The notes under the pieces: generated by a model | The model's database searches: none | The model's input: only the letters and a program-made list of their open reading frames with translations | What the model was told of the DNA's origin: nothing | NCBI GenBank assembly: GCA_963969345.1 | Contig: OZ017767.1 | Location: forward strand, 9,179,547-9,243,546 | Direction: 5' to 3' | Length of the DNA stretch: 64,000 bases | DNA from: Turbatrix aceti | Lineage: Eukaryota > Nematoda > Chromadorea > Rhabditida > Panagrolaimidae | Shown here: positions 8,842 through 21,138 of the stretch, one piece after another | Numbering within the stretch: position 1 is the first letter of the stretch | Layout: each line of letters begins with the position of its first letter | Position numbers and translations under genes: made by a program

Positions 8842-9496
8842 TTATTTATTTATTTATTTCACCATTACTCAGTGGTTAGTTATCATTAGACCAGATGTTA
8901 GGAGGCACAAATGATGTCCACGTAGGTGTAAATGTCTCGATTCGTTTTGGTCGCGATTTCTTCTTCCCATCGTTGCTGTGGTCTGGTTTTCGTCTTGTTG
9001 AACACCGAGTTGAGCGAATCGAGCGAATCGAGCGTAAAGTGGAGGGAGACCTCGAAATCGTCATCGATGTCCTTCAGGAGAAGTCCGGAGGAGATAGGTC
9101 GCTGATCCCGCCATTTCTGTACCATCCACTGCGTCTTCTTGACGTTGACTTCCAGTCCGACGTCCTTGCAGATGATGGCCATATCCGACAGCATTTCCTG
9201 AAGTTCTTCGCCAGTGTGGGAGAAAAGAACGACGTCGTCAACGTTTTGCGAATGGCCTCTTCAAAATCCGTCAGCAGTGAGCGTGCGTTGATGGTAGCGA
9301 CGCTGAGCCGGAATCTAGACATTTTTTTTTTTTAGCCTACGTTTGACAGGGTGGCCAGCCCGGGTGTCAAACGGCGCTTTCAATTCTCACACTTGCGCTG
9401 CTTCCCGAATGCGATCGCGAGCGCAAGCTGCTGTCGCGGACAGGAGAGGCGGAATAAATCCGACCGTCCGCTAGGCGTGCAAGAATGAAGACTCAA
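8842..9496 (-). mobile_element. LINE-B copy with both ends but an internal deletion (655 bp)
   Basis: Antisense non-LTR retrotransposon flanked by the 11-bp duplication AAAATCTATGT (8831-8841 and 9497-9507). The right part (9323-9496) is a GC-rich 5' leader. An ATG at 9322 (minus) opens a frame MSRFRLSVATINARSL, the usual start of an APE-type endonuclease domain. After about 26 residues the frame changes near 9245-9250 into VDDVVLFSHTGEEL, the reverse-transcriptase catalytic-Asp region, and continues to the C terminus RWEEEIATKTNRD..ICAS. Most of the endonuclease and the palm are therefore deleted while both element ends remain. The 3' tail is (AAAT)n. Confidence 0.8.
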
Positions 9497-9507
9497 AAAA
9501 TCTATGT

Positions 9508-10468
9508 AGGTCATTATAATTTGTGTATGTCGGTGTGCCAAGTAACAATCAGTTTCTCATATCTGGCATGTCAGACTAACCGGCGCTTTATGGTTATGCA
9601 TGTTACTATACCATCGATTGCTTCTTTACACCTTGCATTGCAAGTGGTCCGCTCGCAAAACTCACCACCCACTCAGTTGTTGTTATTTTGTCTGCTTCGT
9701 GCTCGCTTGCAATCCTTCGCAATGCGCATTGTTGAGCAGATTTGTTGTCATTAATTTGGTTTTGTCTTGGATAGCGTGTGGATTATGTGGATAACACTTT
9801 GAGAGAATTAAGGGTTTAGACGAGCTTGGAGTGCAATTTGAGATTTAAAATATGAAAATATCAGCACTCATATTGAAGTCAAGAGAAGCTTAATGTCAAA
9901 TGATTCCCGTTTTTGTACTGTTTTGCAGCTTATTCACCGTTCTTTAAATCAATAGAACGTATGTTTATGTAAGGCTTCCCTTTTCAGCCACGACTGTACG
10001 TTGTTGTGTTAAAAGTCACTATATTCTTGCACGCTCGTTCTTAAATTGTAACCAATTTTGAAGAAAAGTAACGTTTGTCTGCTATCAAATGCTTGACACT
10101 GATTTGCTCTTATCGGTTGTACATATAAAAAGTGTATAACAATAATAGTTTGGGTTATACATTTTTTAGATTGGAATGTTTTACTATGTAGCTTTATTTT
10201 CCAATTGTAGGTTTTATTACTTTTGTATACGTCCATATTTCGGATATGTTTTTTATTAAATATTTTATTATTTATTATTTAATATGTTTTCGATAGTCCG
10301 GTTTACCATTTTTTAAGGTCGCACATGTTCTTTTGATTTTACGACACACTTCTGTCGATACCGTGATTTGACTGAAATACTAATTTTACGGGCACACAGT
10401 TGACTTATGTATATTTTGCCAACTTTGAAATGTGTAATATTTTTTAAATCTTTTATTTTTAGTCTATC
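9508..10468. other. intergenic, no gene seen
   Basis: No coding exon, MITE ends or conserved promoter block recognised. The stretch before 10469 has a T-rich tract (TTTTTATTTTTAG at about 10453) that could act as a splice acceptor for a 5' leader or spliced leader. Confidence 0.5.
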
Positions 10469-13325
10469 ATGTTTGATTACGACGACAACGACGATGCCGG
10501 TAGCTACGACTACGATCCTCGACCTCGATATTATAATGATCGCCGTGTTTTTGGTTCCCCGATTGTTTGTCGTTTTTGCAAAATGCGAGGTCACGGAATC
10601 ACGGACTGCCGAGAGCTTCAAAGCATAGTCTGCAAGTCCTGCGGTGAACGTGGTCATACCAAAAAATACTGCACAAATGACCACCCAAACGAACGCAATG
10701 CATGGGACGACGACTACGCTTTCAACGAGGAAAACTACATGGATGAGTACGAAAGAAATGGCTGGGTCGATGACAGACACGAGGACATTCTGGCACGTCA
10801 CAGTCAGTACCATCACAGACGAAATCATTGGGACGACGACGACTATGAATTCATATCGTCCGATCCCGAGTATGATCCAAGAGAAGACCGAGAGAACCAC
10901 GAAGACCGTGAGAACCACGAAAACCAAGAAGACCGGGAATACGATTTTCCAACTCGACGTCCGATGATCACGTGCCATTACTGCCACAAGCGAGGACACA
11001 TTGTCCAGGACTGCCAAGAGTTGAAGAACTGGCGGTGCCCTTCCTGTCATGAACGAGGGCATTCAGAGAGGTACTGCCCGATGCGTCATAGACGCGTGTC
11101 ACTTGGACGCAGAAGATCCGTCAATTCTCCTCCTCCTCGACTTCGATATCCCAGATACGTCTCTCCTGAACGTAGAGTACACGATGAAAGACTGCCACCT
11201 AGACGGGTCTCACCTGAACGCAGGAGACCCGTGGAGTCCCCACTACCTCGCAATCGATTTCCCAGACGGGTTTCACCGGAAAATAGAGTACGGAATGAAA
11301 GACTGCCTCCTAGATACGACTCACCGGAACTCGATGAAAGACGGCCACCCAGACGGATTTCACCTGTACGCAGAAGACCCGTAGAAAGGCTGCCACTACC
11401 GCACGATCGACTTATCAGACGTTCTTCACCAGCACGTAGAAGACGCATGGCATCCCCACTACCCCGTGATCGAACTCGCAGACAGGTTACACCTGAACGC
11501 AGAAGACAAGACAGGGATATTGAAGAAAGATACTTGGATTTTGCTTATAGACCTCGATATCTTGCTCGCGACGACAACGACTTATTTGACGACTTTGACC
11601 ACGTGGTGTGGCCGGAGCATAACCCTGATCAAGAGTGGGGTCGCGTCGACGACGACTTCCTCGATGACTTTATCCGGGAAAACAGACTTGATCAAGAGTG
11701 GGATCGCATCGACGACGACTTTCTTGATGACTTTGATAACCACGCGTCGCTGACGGAACGCAGAAGATCCGTGGAATCTCCTCGACCTGATCCTATTCGT
11801 CCTGATAACAACAATAACTCTCCCAAACGCGTGGTCCCAGAACGCAAGATTCAGAACGTGTTGGTGCCAACTGTTGTGCTGCTTTCAGATGCGGAGGCCT
11901 CGTCATCAAGAGAAGCTGGTCCAAGCACTTCGACGGCAATACCCTCCGACAGTCAACCCAGTTCTTCCAATACCCAGAAGAGATCTGGCATTGTTTTCGC
12001 GTGCGCAGTCTGTTTCGAGGATTTCCCTATCGAAGAAGGCGTCGTTGAATGCAATGACTTCTTTCAAGTCAATGATCCGAATGCTCAGATTCACAAGGTG
12101 TGCGTCGAGTGCGTGAGAAACTGGGCAAAGGCTGCGATCGGTGAGGCTACCCTTCCTCCTGGTGGTATTGGGCTGAAGTGCGTTGAACCCGGCTGCAAAC
12201 ATGTTATCATGTTCAGTGAGTTTTTTTGAGATTTAATTATATGTGAACTTTAAACATTAAACATAAATAATGATAAACATTTTCTCTGTAGATGATGCAT
12301 AATATTTGTATGCATGTTGTAAAACGTTGTATACAAATATTATACATAATCTGTCATGTTTGACAGATTAAGAATGTCTTCGCAATCAGAATGTCTTTGT
12401 ATTTGTACAAATTATTAACAGATTAAAATAATTTGTACAAATACAAATTATTTTACAGAACATACTTAAAAGTATTTATTGTTTTATAAACACTTATTGT
12501 ATATTATATACATTAATCACATATATACGATATATGCTAACATCTGGTCTAATGATAACTAACCACTGAGTAATGGTGAAATAAATAAAATAAATAAAAT
12601 ACGATATATGCAGTTAGTTTTGTTATATCGCATATATGTGATTGTATGTGATATATGAAGATTTCTAATGTATATAATACTCAATGTATATTTATTTTCA
12701 AATTGTTGTTTTATTTTTTTAGTTTGTTTAAAAAATATTTAATCCATCGTTTTTAGACGAATTCGAAAAGTACCTAACCAACACCGATCACTTGGCTCTG
12801 TCGAAGCGTCTCCAAGATGAATGCCTGTCAGCCGCAATGTCAGACGATCTCGTAACGTGCAGTCGATGCGGCGTCGTCCACGTCTACGACGAGGACGACA
12901 ACCAGTTCCAGTGCACCTGCGGTTTTCGTCAATGCCGGCGCTGCAACCTCGCAGCGCATTCAGGTCAAACATGCGATGAGGTTCGACGCACGCTTCAAAG
13001 GTCCGTACATTCATTGTGATTGCATTAATTTAATATTAATTTTTTTAGAACAACCGAAATCGACGATATCGTCATTCGAAAGTGCACAAAGTGCAAAGCC
13101 CAATTCATCAAGGAAGAAGGCTGCAACATGACCACGTGCCGCTGTGGACAGCACTACTGCTACGTCTGCCGTGAGAACATCGACGGCTACGAACATTTCT
13201 GCCAATGCGGCAACGTAACTGTCCTACGACGACCTTGTAATAGGTGCCGTAAAACCTGCCTGATTCACGAGGATGCCAAAGAACGCGATCAGCGGAAGAT
13301 TGATCGACTTATCGTCAGGGATTAA
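10469..13325 (+). CDS. RBR-type E3 ubiquitin ligase with four CCHC zinc knuckles (755 aa)
   Basis: Three exons: 10469-12215, 12757-13000 and 13049-13325. Residues 34-47 (CRFCKMRGHGITDC) and 55-68, then 169-182 and 190-203, are four CCHC zinc knuckles of Cx2Cx3GHx4C form in two pairs, a nucleic-acid binding module. Next come repeats of RRVSPERR type, an RS-like basic stretch, and duplicated acidic DDDFLDDF segments. RING1 begins at Cys512 (CAVCFEDF). An IBR domain is encoded by exon 2, and RING2 begins at Cys676 with the GC-N motif placing the predicted catalytic cysteine at Cys689. RBR ligases pass ubiquitin through this RING2 cysteine. Coupling to zinc knuckles suggests an RNA- or DNA-associated ligase, which is inference. 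The 541-bp first intron contains a LINE-B fragment. A short paralog lies at 57765. Confidence 0.85.
12538..12599 (+). mobile_element. LINE-B, 62-bp 3' end fragment in an RBR intron
   Basis: Only the last 62 bp of LINE-B (from TAACATCTGGTC to the AAAT tail), flanked by the perfect 12-bp duplication TACGATATATGC (12526-12537 and 12600-12611). It lies in the first intron of the RBR gene in sense orientation and leaves the splice sites untouched. Confidence 0.85.
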
Positions 13326-13452
13326 TTATTGTTTGTTTTTTACTTTGAAGTTGATCGTTTTTGAATTTTTGTTTTTGCTTGTTCGAAAGAACTGTAATAG
13401 ATTTTCAGTAAAATGATGCTGATTTTTTTATATTTGAACAGTGGTTCCTGAA

Positions 13453-13848
13453 CAGTGTTCCGCTCTGGCCAAAATCGACTCTCGACTCTCGACTCTGACT
13501 CAGAGTCGAGAGTCGAGAGTCGAAAGAGTCGACTCTTTCGACTCCGACTCCCAGAATCGACTCTTTGACTCCGAGTTAAAATAGGTTCACAAAAAATGCA
13601 TCAATAAACGCCTAAAACTGCGTGCTTTCATCTTTAACGAGTTTTTATTTTACAAAATCAAACATTTGGCATCAAAAATGGCTATAAAAGTGTATTTTTT
13701 TCAAAAAATTTTCATCAAAGAGTCGACTCCAAAGAGTCAAAAGGTCATTTTGTAAAAATCGACTCTCGACTCTGACTCTGACTCTCGACTCTCAGAGTCA
13801 GAGTCAGAGTCAAAGAGTCGACTCTGAGTCGGAGTCAGCGGAACACTG
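13453..13848. mobile_element. hAT-type MITE composed of GACTC/GAGTC repeats (396 bp)
   Basis: Ends are CAGTGTTCCGCT and its inverse AGCGGAACACTG. An exact 8-bp duplication TTCCTGAA flanks the element (13445-13452 and 13849-13856). CAGTG-type termini with an 8-bp duplication are the hallmark of the hAT superfamily. The subterminal regions are dense GACTC/GAGTC words, forming many short palindromes around an AT-rich core. No coding capacity. It lies about 120 bp downstream of the RBR stop codon. Confidence 0.85.
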
Positions 13849-13856
13849 TTCCTGAA

Positions 13857-15259
13857 GCGATTTTCAAGAAAAACGAAAAAATAACTTCGGGTAGTTTGCA
13901 CGACAGGACAAAAATTATGCCAAAAAATTATGGCCCGGCCCCGGGCCTAAAGTACAAAACAATACGCAATTAGTTCAAAAAGAGTGCTAGTGCACAATAA
14001 ATACAAAAAAAGCAACGCTGGAAAGACAATTTTTGTTGTTGCCGCGTTTTTTTCAGTGAGTGCAAGGTTCTCATAGCGAAAAGTTACTGTCTATTTGTGC
14101 CTAAATAATAGCGATTTGTTTTTTTAGTCGTTTTTTTTTGTTTTTGTTCCTGACTTTTTATTAAATGGCACCATTTTAATTGAAATTCATCGACACTCAA
14201 AAAAACAAAAAAAATAGAAATTTTTTTTAAGAGCAGTGAAGCAGTGTATTTTTTGAGTGCCAATTTATTTTGATCCGGCCTTGGGCCGATGTCAAAATTC
14301 AAATTCTTTGGCCACATTTTTTTTGCCATTTTAGTAAAAAATTGAACTCCATTTTTTTACGCGCACGCGTTCAGAACACATTGCCAAGTCGATAGTCATG
14401 ATGCAGCTGGTTTTTATGGGATCTGACCGGCGTGCAGTTAGAGGACGACTTGGCGTCTGCCAGTCGCCGTTCTTTTTCCTCCGGTCTTGCTTTGAGCTGT
14501 CGCAGATGACAGATAACCTTATTACCCGCCACGTAGTCGTCGATTTCTGCCGTTTACGATGTTTACAGGTCGGTAGATTCGTGTAAACCAGCGCTGTCTG
14601 ACATTTATCTGACTAATCGTTGTGCACGCCGCCACCCGTCTGCCAGCCGGCAGAGGGTGTGCTTTTTTTCCGTGCTCTGCTAGTAATCGTCGCATTTGCC
14701 ATGAGTGCTTTTTCTGTTCAGTTGTAGGCATTGTGTGTGGCAGGTGTTTTTTAGGAAAAATTTTATTTTGTTTTTGAAGGACAGTCTTTGTCAGAAAATT
14801 TGAAATTTTGAGGGTCTAAAAATTCATGGGGTTCGGAAAGTGGCATGGCGCGAGAATTGACTGGTTTCGACGATTTTTTGTATTTTTGTAGGCTTAAAAA
14901 TTTATTGTTTTTTTGTTTGTTTTTTTTTCAGGTTTTCCGACGAATCTTTGCTTATCCAGGACCATTATCCGCGTTGATCGAGAAACCGAGACCCCGTCTT
15001 CTTGCCAAGAGTCCAAAAGTTGCTCAACAACTACGGGTTTACGGTCGGTATGTTTTGCATTTTTTTCGTTTTAGGACATTTCAAATTGAGTGTTTTTGGT
15101 ACTTTTGGTGACTTATTTACGATAATTTTTATTATTTTCGGTTATTTACGATCAGTAATGTTTTTTCCGGTCACTTACGATCAGATTGGGCCTAAAAATC
15201 TTGTTTTTATATACTTTTTTTTCAGTTTTGTATTTTTTCGTTAATTTTTAGGGTCAGCC
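13857..15259. other. upstream region of the 15260 gene, no certain gene
   Basis: Contains T-rich tracts and one possible non-coding 5' exon at about 14939-15048, bounded by ttttttttcag on the left and a CG|gtatgt donor on the right. No frame through it joins the ATG at 15260 cleanly, so if it is used it is untranslated. The tract TTTTTAG at about 15245-15251, eight bases before the ATG, would suit a trans-splice acceptor. Confidence 0.4.
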
Positions 15260-18200
15260 ATGAGCAGCGTTCCGGGAGAGCTCGTGGACACCAAGGGCGC
15301 CGTAATTCAATCATGTCTTGTAAGTTACTTTATTGAAAAAAATTTTAAATAGGTTTTTATAATAAAAACAAGTTTTAGCCAGTCTGTGACATGAATTCTC
15401 TGACCCTGGAAGAGCTGTCCTTCATCTTCTACCGTTTTGGCGTTCAGCACAAAGTCAAGTAAGTTTTTTATAAATGTACACTTTGTGCCAAAAAAACAAA
15501 TTTTTATTTTTTCAGAAACAAATTCGACGATAGCACAATCCAAGATTTGAACTATAAATTCGATTTTCGTCCTGCGAATTTTTATACATCGGAAAAGTTG
15601 ACAGCAGTCTACCAAGCTGTGCGTCAGCATGCACGAGAGTCGGGTCTCGTCGAAGCCTATCCTGTCGGCGAACAATTTCTCAACGTCAAGATCAAAAAGA
15701 AGTGTGACGAATACGTAAGTGAATTTATTTTCTGTTGTCGGGTTCCCGAAACAAAAATTTTTTATAATTAAAAAAATGTAATTTTTAAAATTAAAAAAAA
15801 AGTTTTTGTTCCATAAACTCAAAAAATGGCTATTTTTGCTTCAGGAGCTCAAAAACTATCGTAAAATACTGTAAAAATGTTTTAAAAAAAATCATAAACA
15901 ACCGAATTTTTTCACAAGAAAATACCGTAAAAATCATAAAATTTAGCATTTAGAAAAAAACTGAAAGAATGTATAATTCCTCATTTTTTTATAAGTGTAA
16001 AAAATGTGAAAAAATATTTTACATAATTTGATCGGAAAAACTTTCAAGTTCTGTCAAAAATTGACATTTTTTATACTTCAGCGAAACCACGAACCCGGAA
16101 GTTACTACCACAAAGCCGTGCAAAAACTTTTTGCCTCGAAAGAAGTCGACAGAGCCATCCAACTTGTCTGGATCATGAGTGATTACTCCGAACGATCGTT
16201 TCTCATGAAACAGTGTTATTTCGTGAGTTTATTTTTTCACTTTTTTTAATTTGCAAAATTTATAAATATTTTTTTTTGCAGGACAAGGAGACGACCAGCG
16301 ATGCGAGGAATTCGGTTACGGTCGATGCTGCTCCGATTGACGGCCACCAACTCTGCGTGATGACGAGCAGTCAGTCAGGCGGCATACGGTATGGCTTTGT
16401 GCCCCGTCACACGCTTGGCACAACCTTTGAGGCTTTTTTTCGACACAAAAAACTCGGCCCGCCGATTTCGGAAGATCAATTGCAGCGGAATCAGGAAATT
16501 GCCGAAGCTGCGATACGGTATGCCGCGAGGGGTGGCGTGCAGATGAATTTCAAAATCCGGGCCTTGGATTTTTTTGCCGGTAGAAAGGAAGGTGACTGCA
16601 CGAGAACCGTCGGATATACCAGAGAAGTTTTTTCCAAGGCAAATGCCAAAGTCGACGAATTCGTTTCAAAACGCGGAAATAGAAATTTGGGACCCAAGTT
16701 GAATTCCAAAATGGCAGAAGACATTTTCCGGACGTGTATCATGGATGAACAAAACCTGGATTCGGTCAGGAATGCAATCAAAACCCACTGCTGGGACGAA
16801 GTGGCCCAACGCGACCCAGATACCTGCACCCGAGTTGTCGGTTATGACAAAAAAGAAATTTCCAAAGACATAATCGACGACCTCCACCATCGACAATCCG
16901 CCGGCGAAGCCATTCCCGTCGATCTAAAATGCTCACCTGAAAAACCGGATCCAGGTGAGGAAAAAATCGAAGCCAAGGCTCGGGAAATCTTTGAGCGGGA
17001 GCGATTTATTCGAGTCCACCGTGGAGCACCTGCCGAACACTATTTGGACTACCACAGCGACTTCAAAAAAATCATGGCTGTCAACGATGGATTTGTGGTC
17101 GTCGAGGATGATTCAGAGCGATCCAGGTGTCCACTGGAGCTGAACGCGGCCCTGCAATCTCTGGTCGACGAAAAAGAACAGGAATTGAAAGTAAGAAATT
17201 CGCACGAGCAAAAACTCAAAAACCCCAGCTTTGCGTTTTTTGTCTTCCGGGAACACGACGACGAAGAAGCGTTCAAAACTGCATACAGTCGACATTTTCT
17301 CACCGACCGAAGTGAACTGAAAAACAGCAAAGGTCAAAAAGTGGGTCTCCAAGACGTTATCCACGAGCTGGAACAGCAATACCGTAATCTAAATCGGGTT
17401 TCTGATGTCCCGGCTCCTGTTTTGGGAACTCGTGGGGGGCGAAGGTTTGCACAGGTGCAGAATCTTCCGATGAGCATTCCGAAGCCGCTGGATGAAAAGG
17501 AAAGGGAAAAAGCCATGCTGGAGTGCAAAAAGGCACTTGACATTGTTCCGAGTGCCCCGAAACAGTCAGCGAGAACGACCAAAAAGAATCAGAATCCGAA
17601 TACAGCAAAGATTTCGACAATCGATCAGTCGACGACGCTTCCGACAACCCCGGCAGATGGTCAAACTTCTCGGCCCAGGTTGGTGGTGAGGATTCCGGTG
17701 TCGGCGACTCCGACGACGACGGTTCATAAACCCAGAAAACAGGTGCAGGCGGTTGTTGAACAGGCGGATTCAAGGATTCCGGCGGATGACCAGCCTTCCA
17801 GCTCGACAGCAGCGCCAACAACGTCAACGGGGTTGAAAATTCCGGTTTTCAAAATTCCAAACATGACTGCGAGGACTCCGACTCCTGCGACGAAAAAAAG
17901 TGGCGCGGCTCCTGGCACGAAAAGTACTTCAACTCAAGGCGCGAAAGAAGCTGTGGTTGCTACTCCCGGAGCGAAAGAAGATGTCATTGTAACTCCCGGC
18001 ACGAAAAAGAACGCGTCAACTCCTGCCACGAAAAAAAGTGTTTCGACTCCCACCACGAAAAGTGCTCCTACTCCCAGCGCGAAAGAAATCGCTGCTGCAA
18101 CTCCTGGCACGAAAAATGATGCAACTCCCAGCACGAAAAAGTCTTCTACTCCTGGCACAAAGGTTTAGTGACACTACTCCTATTTTGACAACTCCTATTA

Positions 18201-21048
18201 TGACAACTCCTATTTTGACAACTCCTATTTTGACAACTTTTCACAGTCTTTCCTATTTTGTCAACCAATTCCTATTTTAACAACTTTTTAAAAAAAGGGT
18301 GCATTAGGGGTTGTTGCGTGCGCTGAAGACAACTGTGTTGTTGCCTGAGGGCATGGATGACTTTATCACGAGATATTATCATTTTTAGTGATATTTTTTT
18401 TGTAAAAAAACATTTTGTGTTTTATTTTTTGGAACAATTTTTTTGAACACAGTTAGTACTATTTGATTTTAGTTATGAATCAATTATTATTTAATTAGTC
18501 TGCTTTTGAGAGTCTTGCCTGTGCAAGTAAAAGAAATTGTTGAAAAGATTTTATTATGCCATTTTCAGTATTGTTTTCAAAAAAACAACAGCGATATTAT
18601 AAATTAACAATCTGATAAACACAAAATAACGGCTTAAGGGCTGTTACATTATCAATGAAAAATGTTCAAATATTTAAAACGAAAAAATGGGTTTCCAGTG
18701 TACGTTGTGCTCGGGGAAGAAAGAATGCTAACTCCAGATGATTCACCCACTTTGCAATTTTTGGTTCGTCCAAAAATTCGGTAAGCCTTAATGCCTGACA
18801 CCGTCGTAGTACCGCTTGCCGAAAATGGAAGACGCATGCTTTGACAATGTCGGCAAAAATGATCTTCAGAGCCCCCATTTTTTTTTTTTTGATTTGAAAT
18901 TTGATGTTAGTACAAGTACTGAAATTTTTACTTCTTTACAGCACTTAAAAATCTGTAGATTTTTTCTTCTGAACCCTGCTTGATTTTTGGTCAAAATTCG
19001 TCTTATAATTTAAAAAAAACAAATCCAAATGTTTCGAATGTTATCACAAACTGCATTATATTTTTTTTCTGTTTTTTTACAAAAAAAATATCACTAAAAA
19101 TGATAATATCTCGTGATAAAGTCATCCATGCCCTCAGGCAACAACACAGTTGTCTTCAGCGCACGCAACAACCCCTAATGCACCCTTTTTTTAAAAAGTT
19201 GTTAAAATAGGAATTGGTTGACAAAATAGGAAAGACTGTGAAAAGTTGTCAAAATAGGAGTTGTCAAAATAGGAGTTGTCATAATAGGAGTTGTCAAAAT
19301 AGGAGTAGTGTCACTAAACCTGGCACAAAAACGACGACCAAAAAATCTTCGAAGAAACCCAAATTTGTGCCTATATTCCCGGTTTCTTCGTCTGAGGTCG
19401 CAAAAACTTCAAAGAAGTCTTCTCACCGCCAGTTCGACATCAAAAAAGTTCTCGACCTACAACGCCAGCTTTCCGCCCTCTTCGGCGAAGAAGAAGACCC
19501 AGATGTTGTCGAACGAAAAATGAATGCCTCGGTCAAAGGCTACAAGTACGACAGCGATGAAAGCTTCTGGGAGCGAACCGACGACCAGTATCCACTCCTT
19601 GGATTCCCCCAAACCGCGTGGATTCATGAGCCAGACGATGACAGCCCTCCACAGCCGGTTGTTCGTCGGCGGAAGAAAACCTGGCTTCTGGATGCGTCGG
19701 TGAGTACCGTTCTGTCAATTCGTCGAGATCACAGCACTTCGTCGGTGATTACGGTGGAAGGAATGCGGAAGTGCCCAAAAGGAAAGGCGGCGACGTATTC
19801 CATCGGAACTCAGACGGATGTCATGGTCATCGATCCGGAAGACGTAGTTTGTTTCCATGAAATGAGCATTCCATTCAACCTGCTGGACATGAAAAATCCA
19901 TTCACGTACAATTTTAAGGATTTTTGGATTGGATATAAGGTAAGTCAGGTGAACAGGTGTTAGGTGTTTTATGGACAAATTAATGAATACTTGTTTATTT
20001 CGTTGCAGGACCTGGAAAAATCGACGCAGGCCATAGAAATCAATTCATCGTTTGTGGATCCTTTTTGCGAAGTTGATCCGAAATTCTTCACTACCTGGGC
20101 TGGAGAAATGGCAAACGAAATTGTGCACATTGATGGACTCGGATTGTGCGACATACGGGATCATTCCAACGAACAACAGCAATTTGAACACGCCAAATTG
20201 TGGGTTTTTTTGTTTAAAAATATAAAGAGTAAAAAATAAGTACTTTTTTTAAATCTGTAAAAAAATTTGTTTGCGAAAAAAATACAGTAATTTTTTTTTG
20301 TAAATCTGAAAAAAATACCGTAAATGTTTTTGACAATTTTTTTATGTTTTTTTGTTTAGTTTTTTTTCTAAATGTTTTTTTTTTAATTTTCAAATCGAAA
20401 AAAAAATACTGTAAATTTTTATTTAAAAAAATAAAAAAAACCCTTTTTTGAACGTATTATTTTTTTCTCATATTTTTTGAAAAAAAAATGTTGCAACAAA
20501 ACAATTTTTTCTCTTTGCGTTATAAATAATTTTTAAAAATAAATACTTTTAAAAATATTTTTTGTCATTTTAAAAATATTTTTTTCAGCGAAATGACACT
20601 TCACGAAATCCAAGAACGACTGAAAGAAGCAAATTACGCTATGACCCAGGACGAAATTAAAGGCATGTTTTACCTTCTCGCGGCCATCATTGCGACCGGA
20701 AACGGACCTGAGAAATTCAAAGCTGCGATGGAAGACTTCTTCGCTGAGATTTGGTGCTCCGACGACTCCGACAGAGAGGAGGACGGAGACGATCTTTCGG
20801 AAACTGACTCCGAGCAGCAGACGACACCGGCCCAACCGTCCAGTAGCTCACGTGGTCAACATCGGCTATCCCGGAGCAGCCACGATACTCCTGCGCCAAA
20901 AGCGTGCCCGATTCAGATCCCTAAAAAAGGACCCCTGAAAAGTCCTCAGAAATCGAAATCCAACGCCTCGAGCAGCGGGACACCGGAATCCGGAGCCGGT
21001 CGTTCGTCTCGGAAATCGGCCAAGTCTCCTGGTGTACGCAAACGGTAG
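15260..21048 (+). CDS. unrecognised 1206-aa protein, coding exon split by a transposon
   Basis: Exons are 15260-15319, 15379-15458, 15516-15714, 16082-16222, 16282-19939 (containing the 1159-bp element at 18162-19320), 20009-20199 and 20589-21048. All phases agree. With the element and one duplication copy left out, exon 5 stays open and the protein is 1206 residues. As the DNA stands, translation ends two codons inside the element (788 residues). I recognise no domain. The N-terminal 600 residues look globular, followed by a Thr/Pro/Lys repeat zone (TPGTK/TPATKK, about residues 695-785) where the insertion sits. After it come an ordered acidic region with DDQYPLLGFPQTAW, and a Ser-rich basic tail ending SPGVRKR. 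The intactness of the downstream part suggests the insertion is recent, that the element is somehow spliced out, or that this is one allele. Confidence 0.65.
18162..19320. mobile_element. Mutator-like (MULE) non-autonomous element (1159 bp) inside an exon
   Basis: Terminal inverted repeats of about 245 bp starting GGTTTAGTGACACTACTCC are essentially perfect. The exact 9-bp duplication TGGCACAAA flanks the element (18153-18161 and 19321-19329), the size typical of Mutator-like elements. Each repeat begins with about four copies of a 16-bp word of the type TCCTATTTTGACAACT. The interior carries, on the minus strand at 18666-18878, a fragment with KACVFHFRQAVLRRCQALRL, which resembles the conserved FHF-Q segment of MULE transposases. 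The catalytic parts are absent. It interrupts the coding exon of the 15260 gene. Confidence 0.85.
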
Positions 21049-21138
21049 CTGTATTGAACACGCGTGCTGACTTCTCAAATTTATCATCATTTTACACCAC
21101 TTTTTATCATTTTTCTCGGTTTAGAACGTTTCTATTTA

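Noticed and set aside
11049..11753. Overlapping alternative frames in the RBR gene
   Set aside because: Repeat-driven shadows of the RS-like and acidic segments; the main frame is continuous through all exons with domains.
14398..14731. Short frames upstream of the 15260 gene
   Set aside because: No splice or domain support; they overlap on opposite strands.
18163..19320. Splicing of the MULE as an intron from AAG|GTTTAG
   Set aside because: A donor-like GT lies at the left edge, but no AG near the right edge restores the host frame; the frame is restored only by removing element plus one duplication copy. RNA evidence could reverse this.
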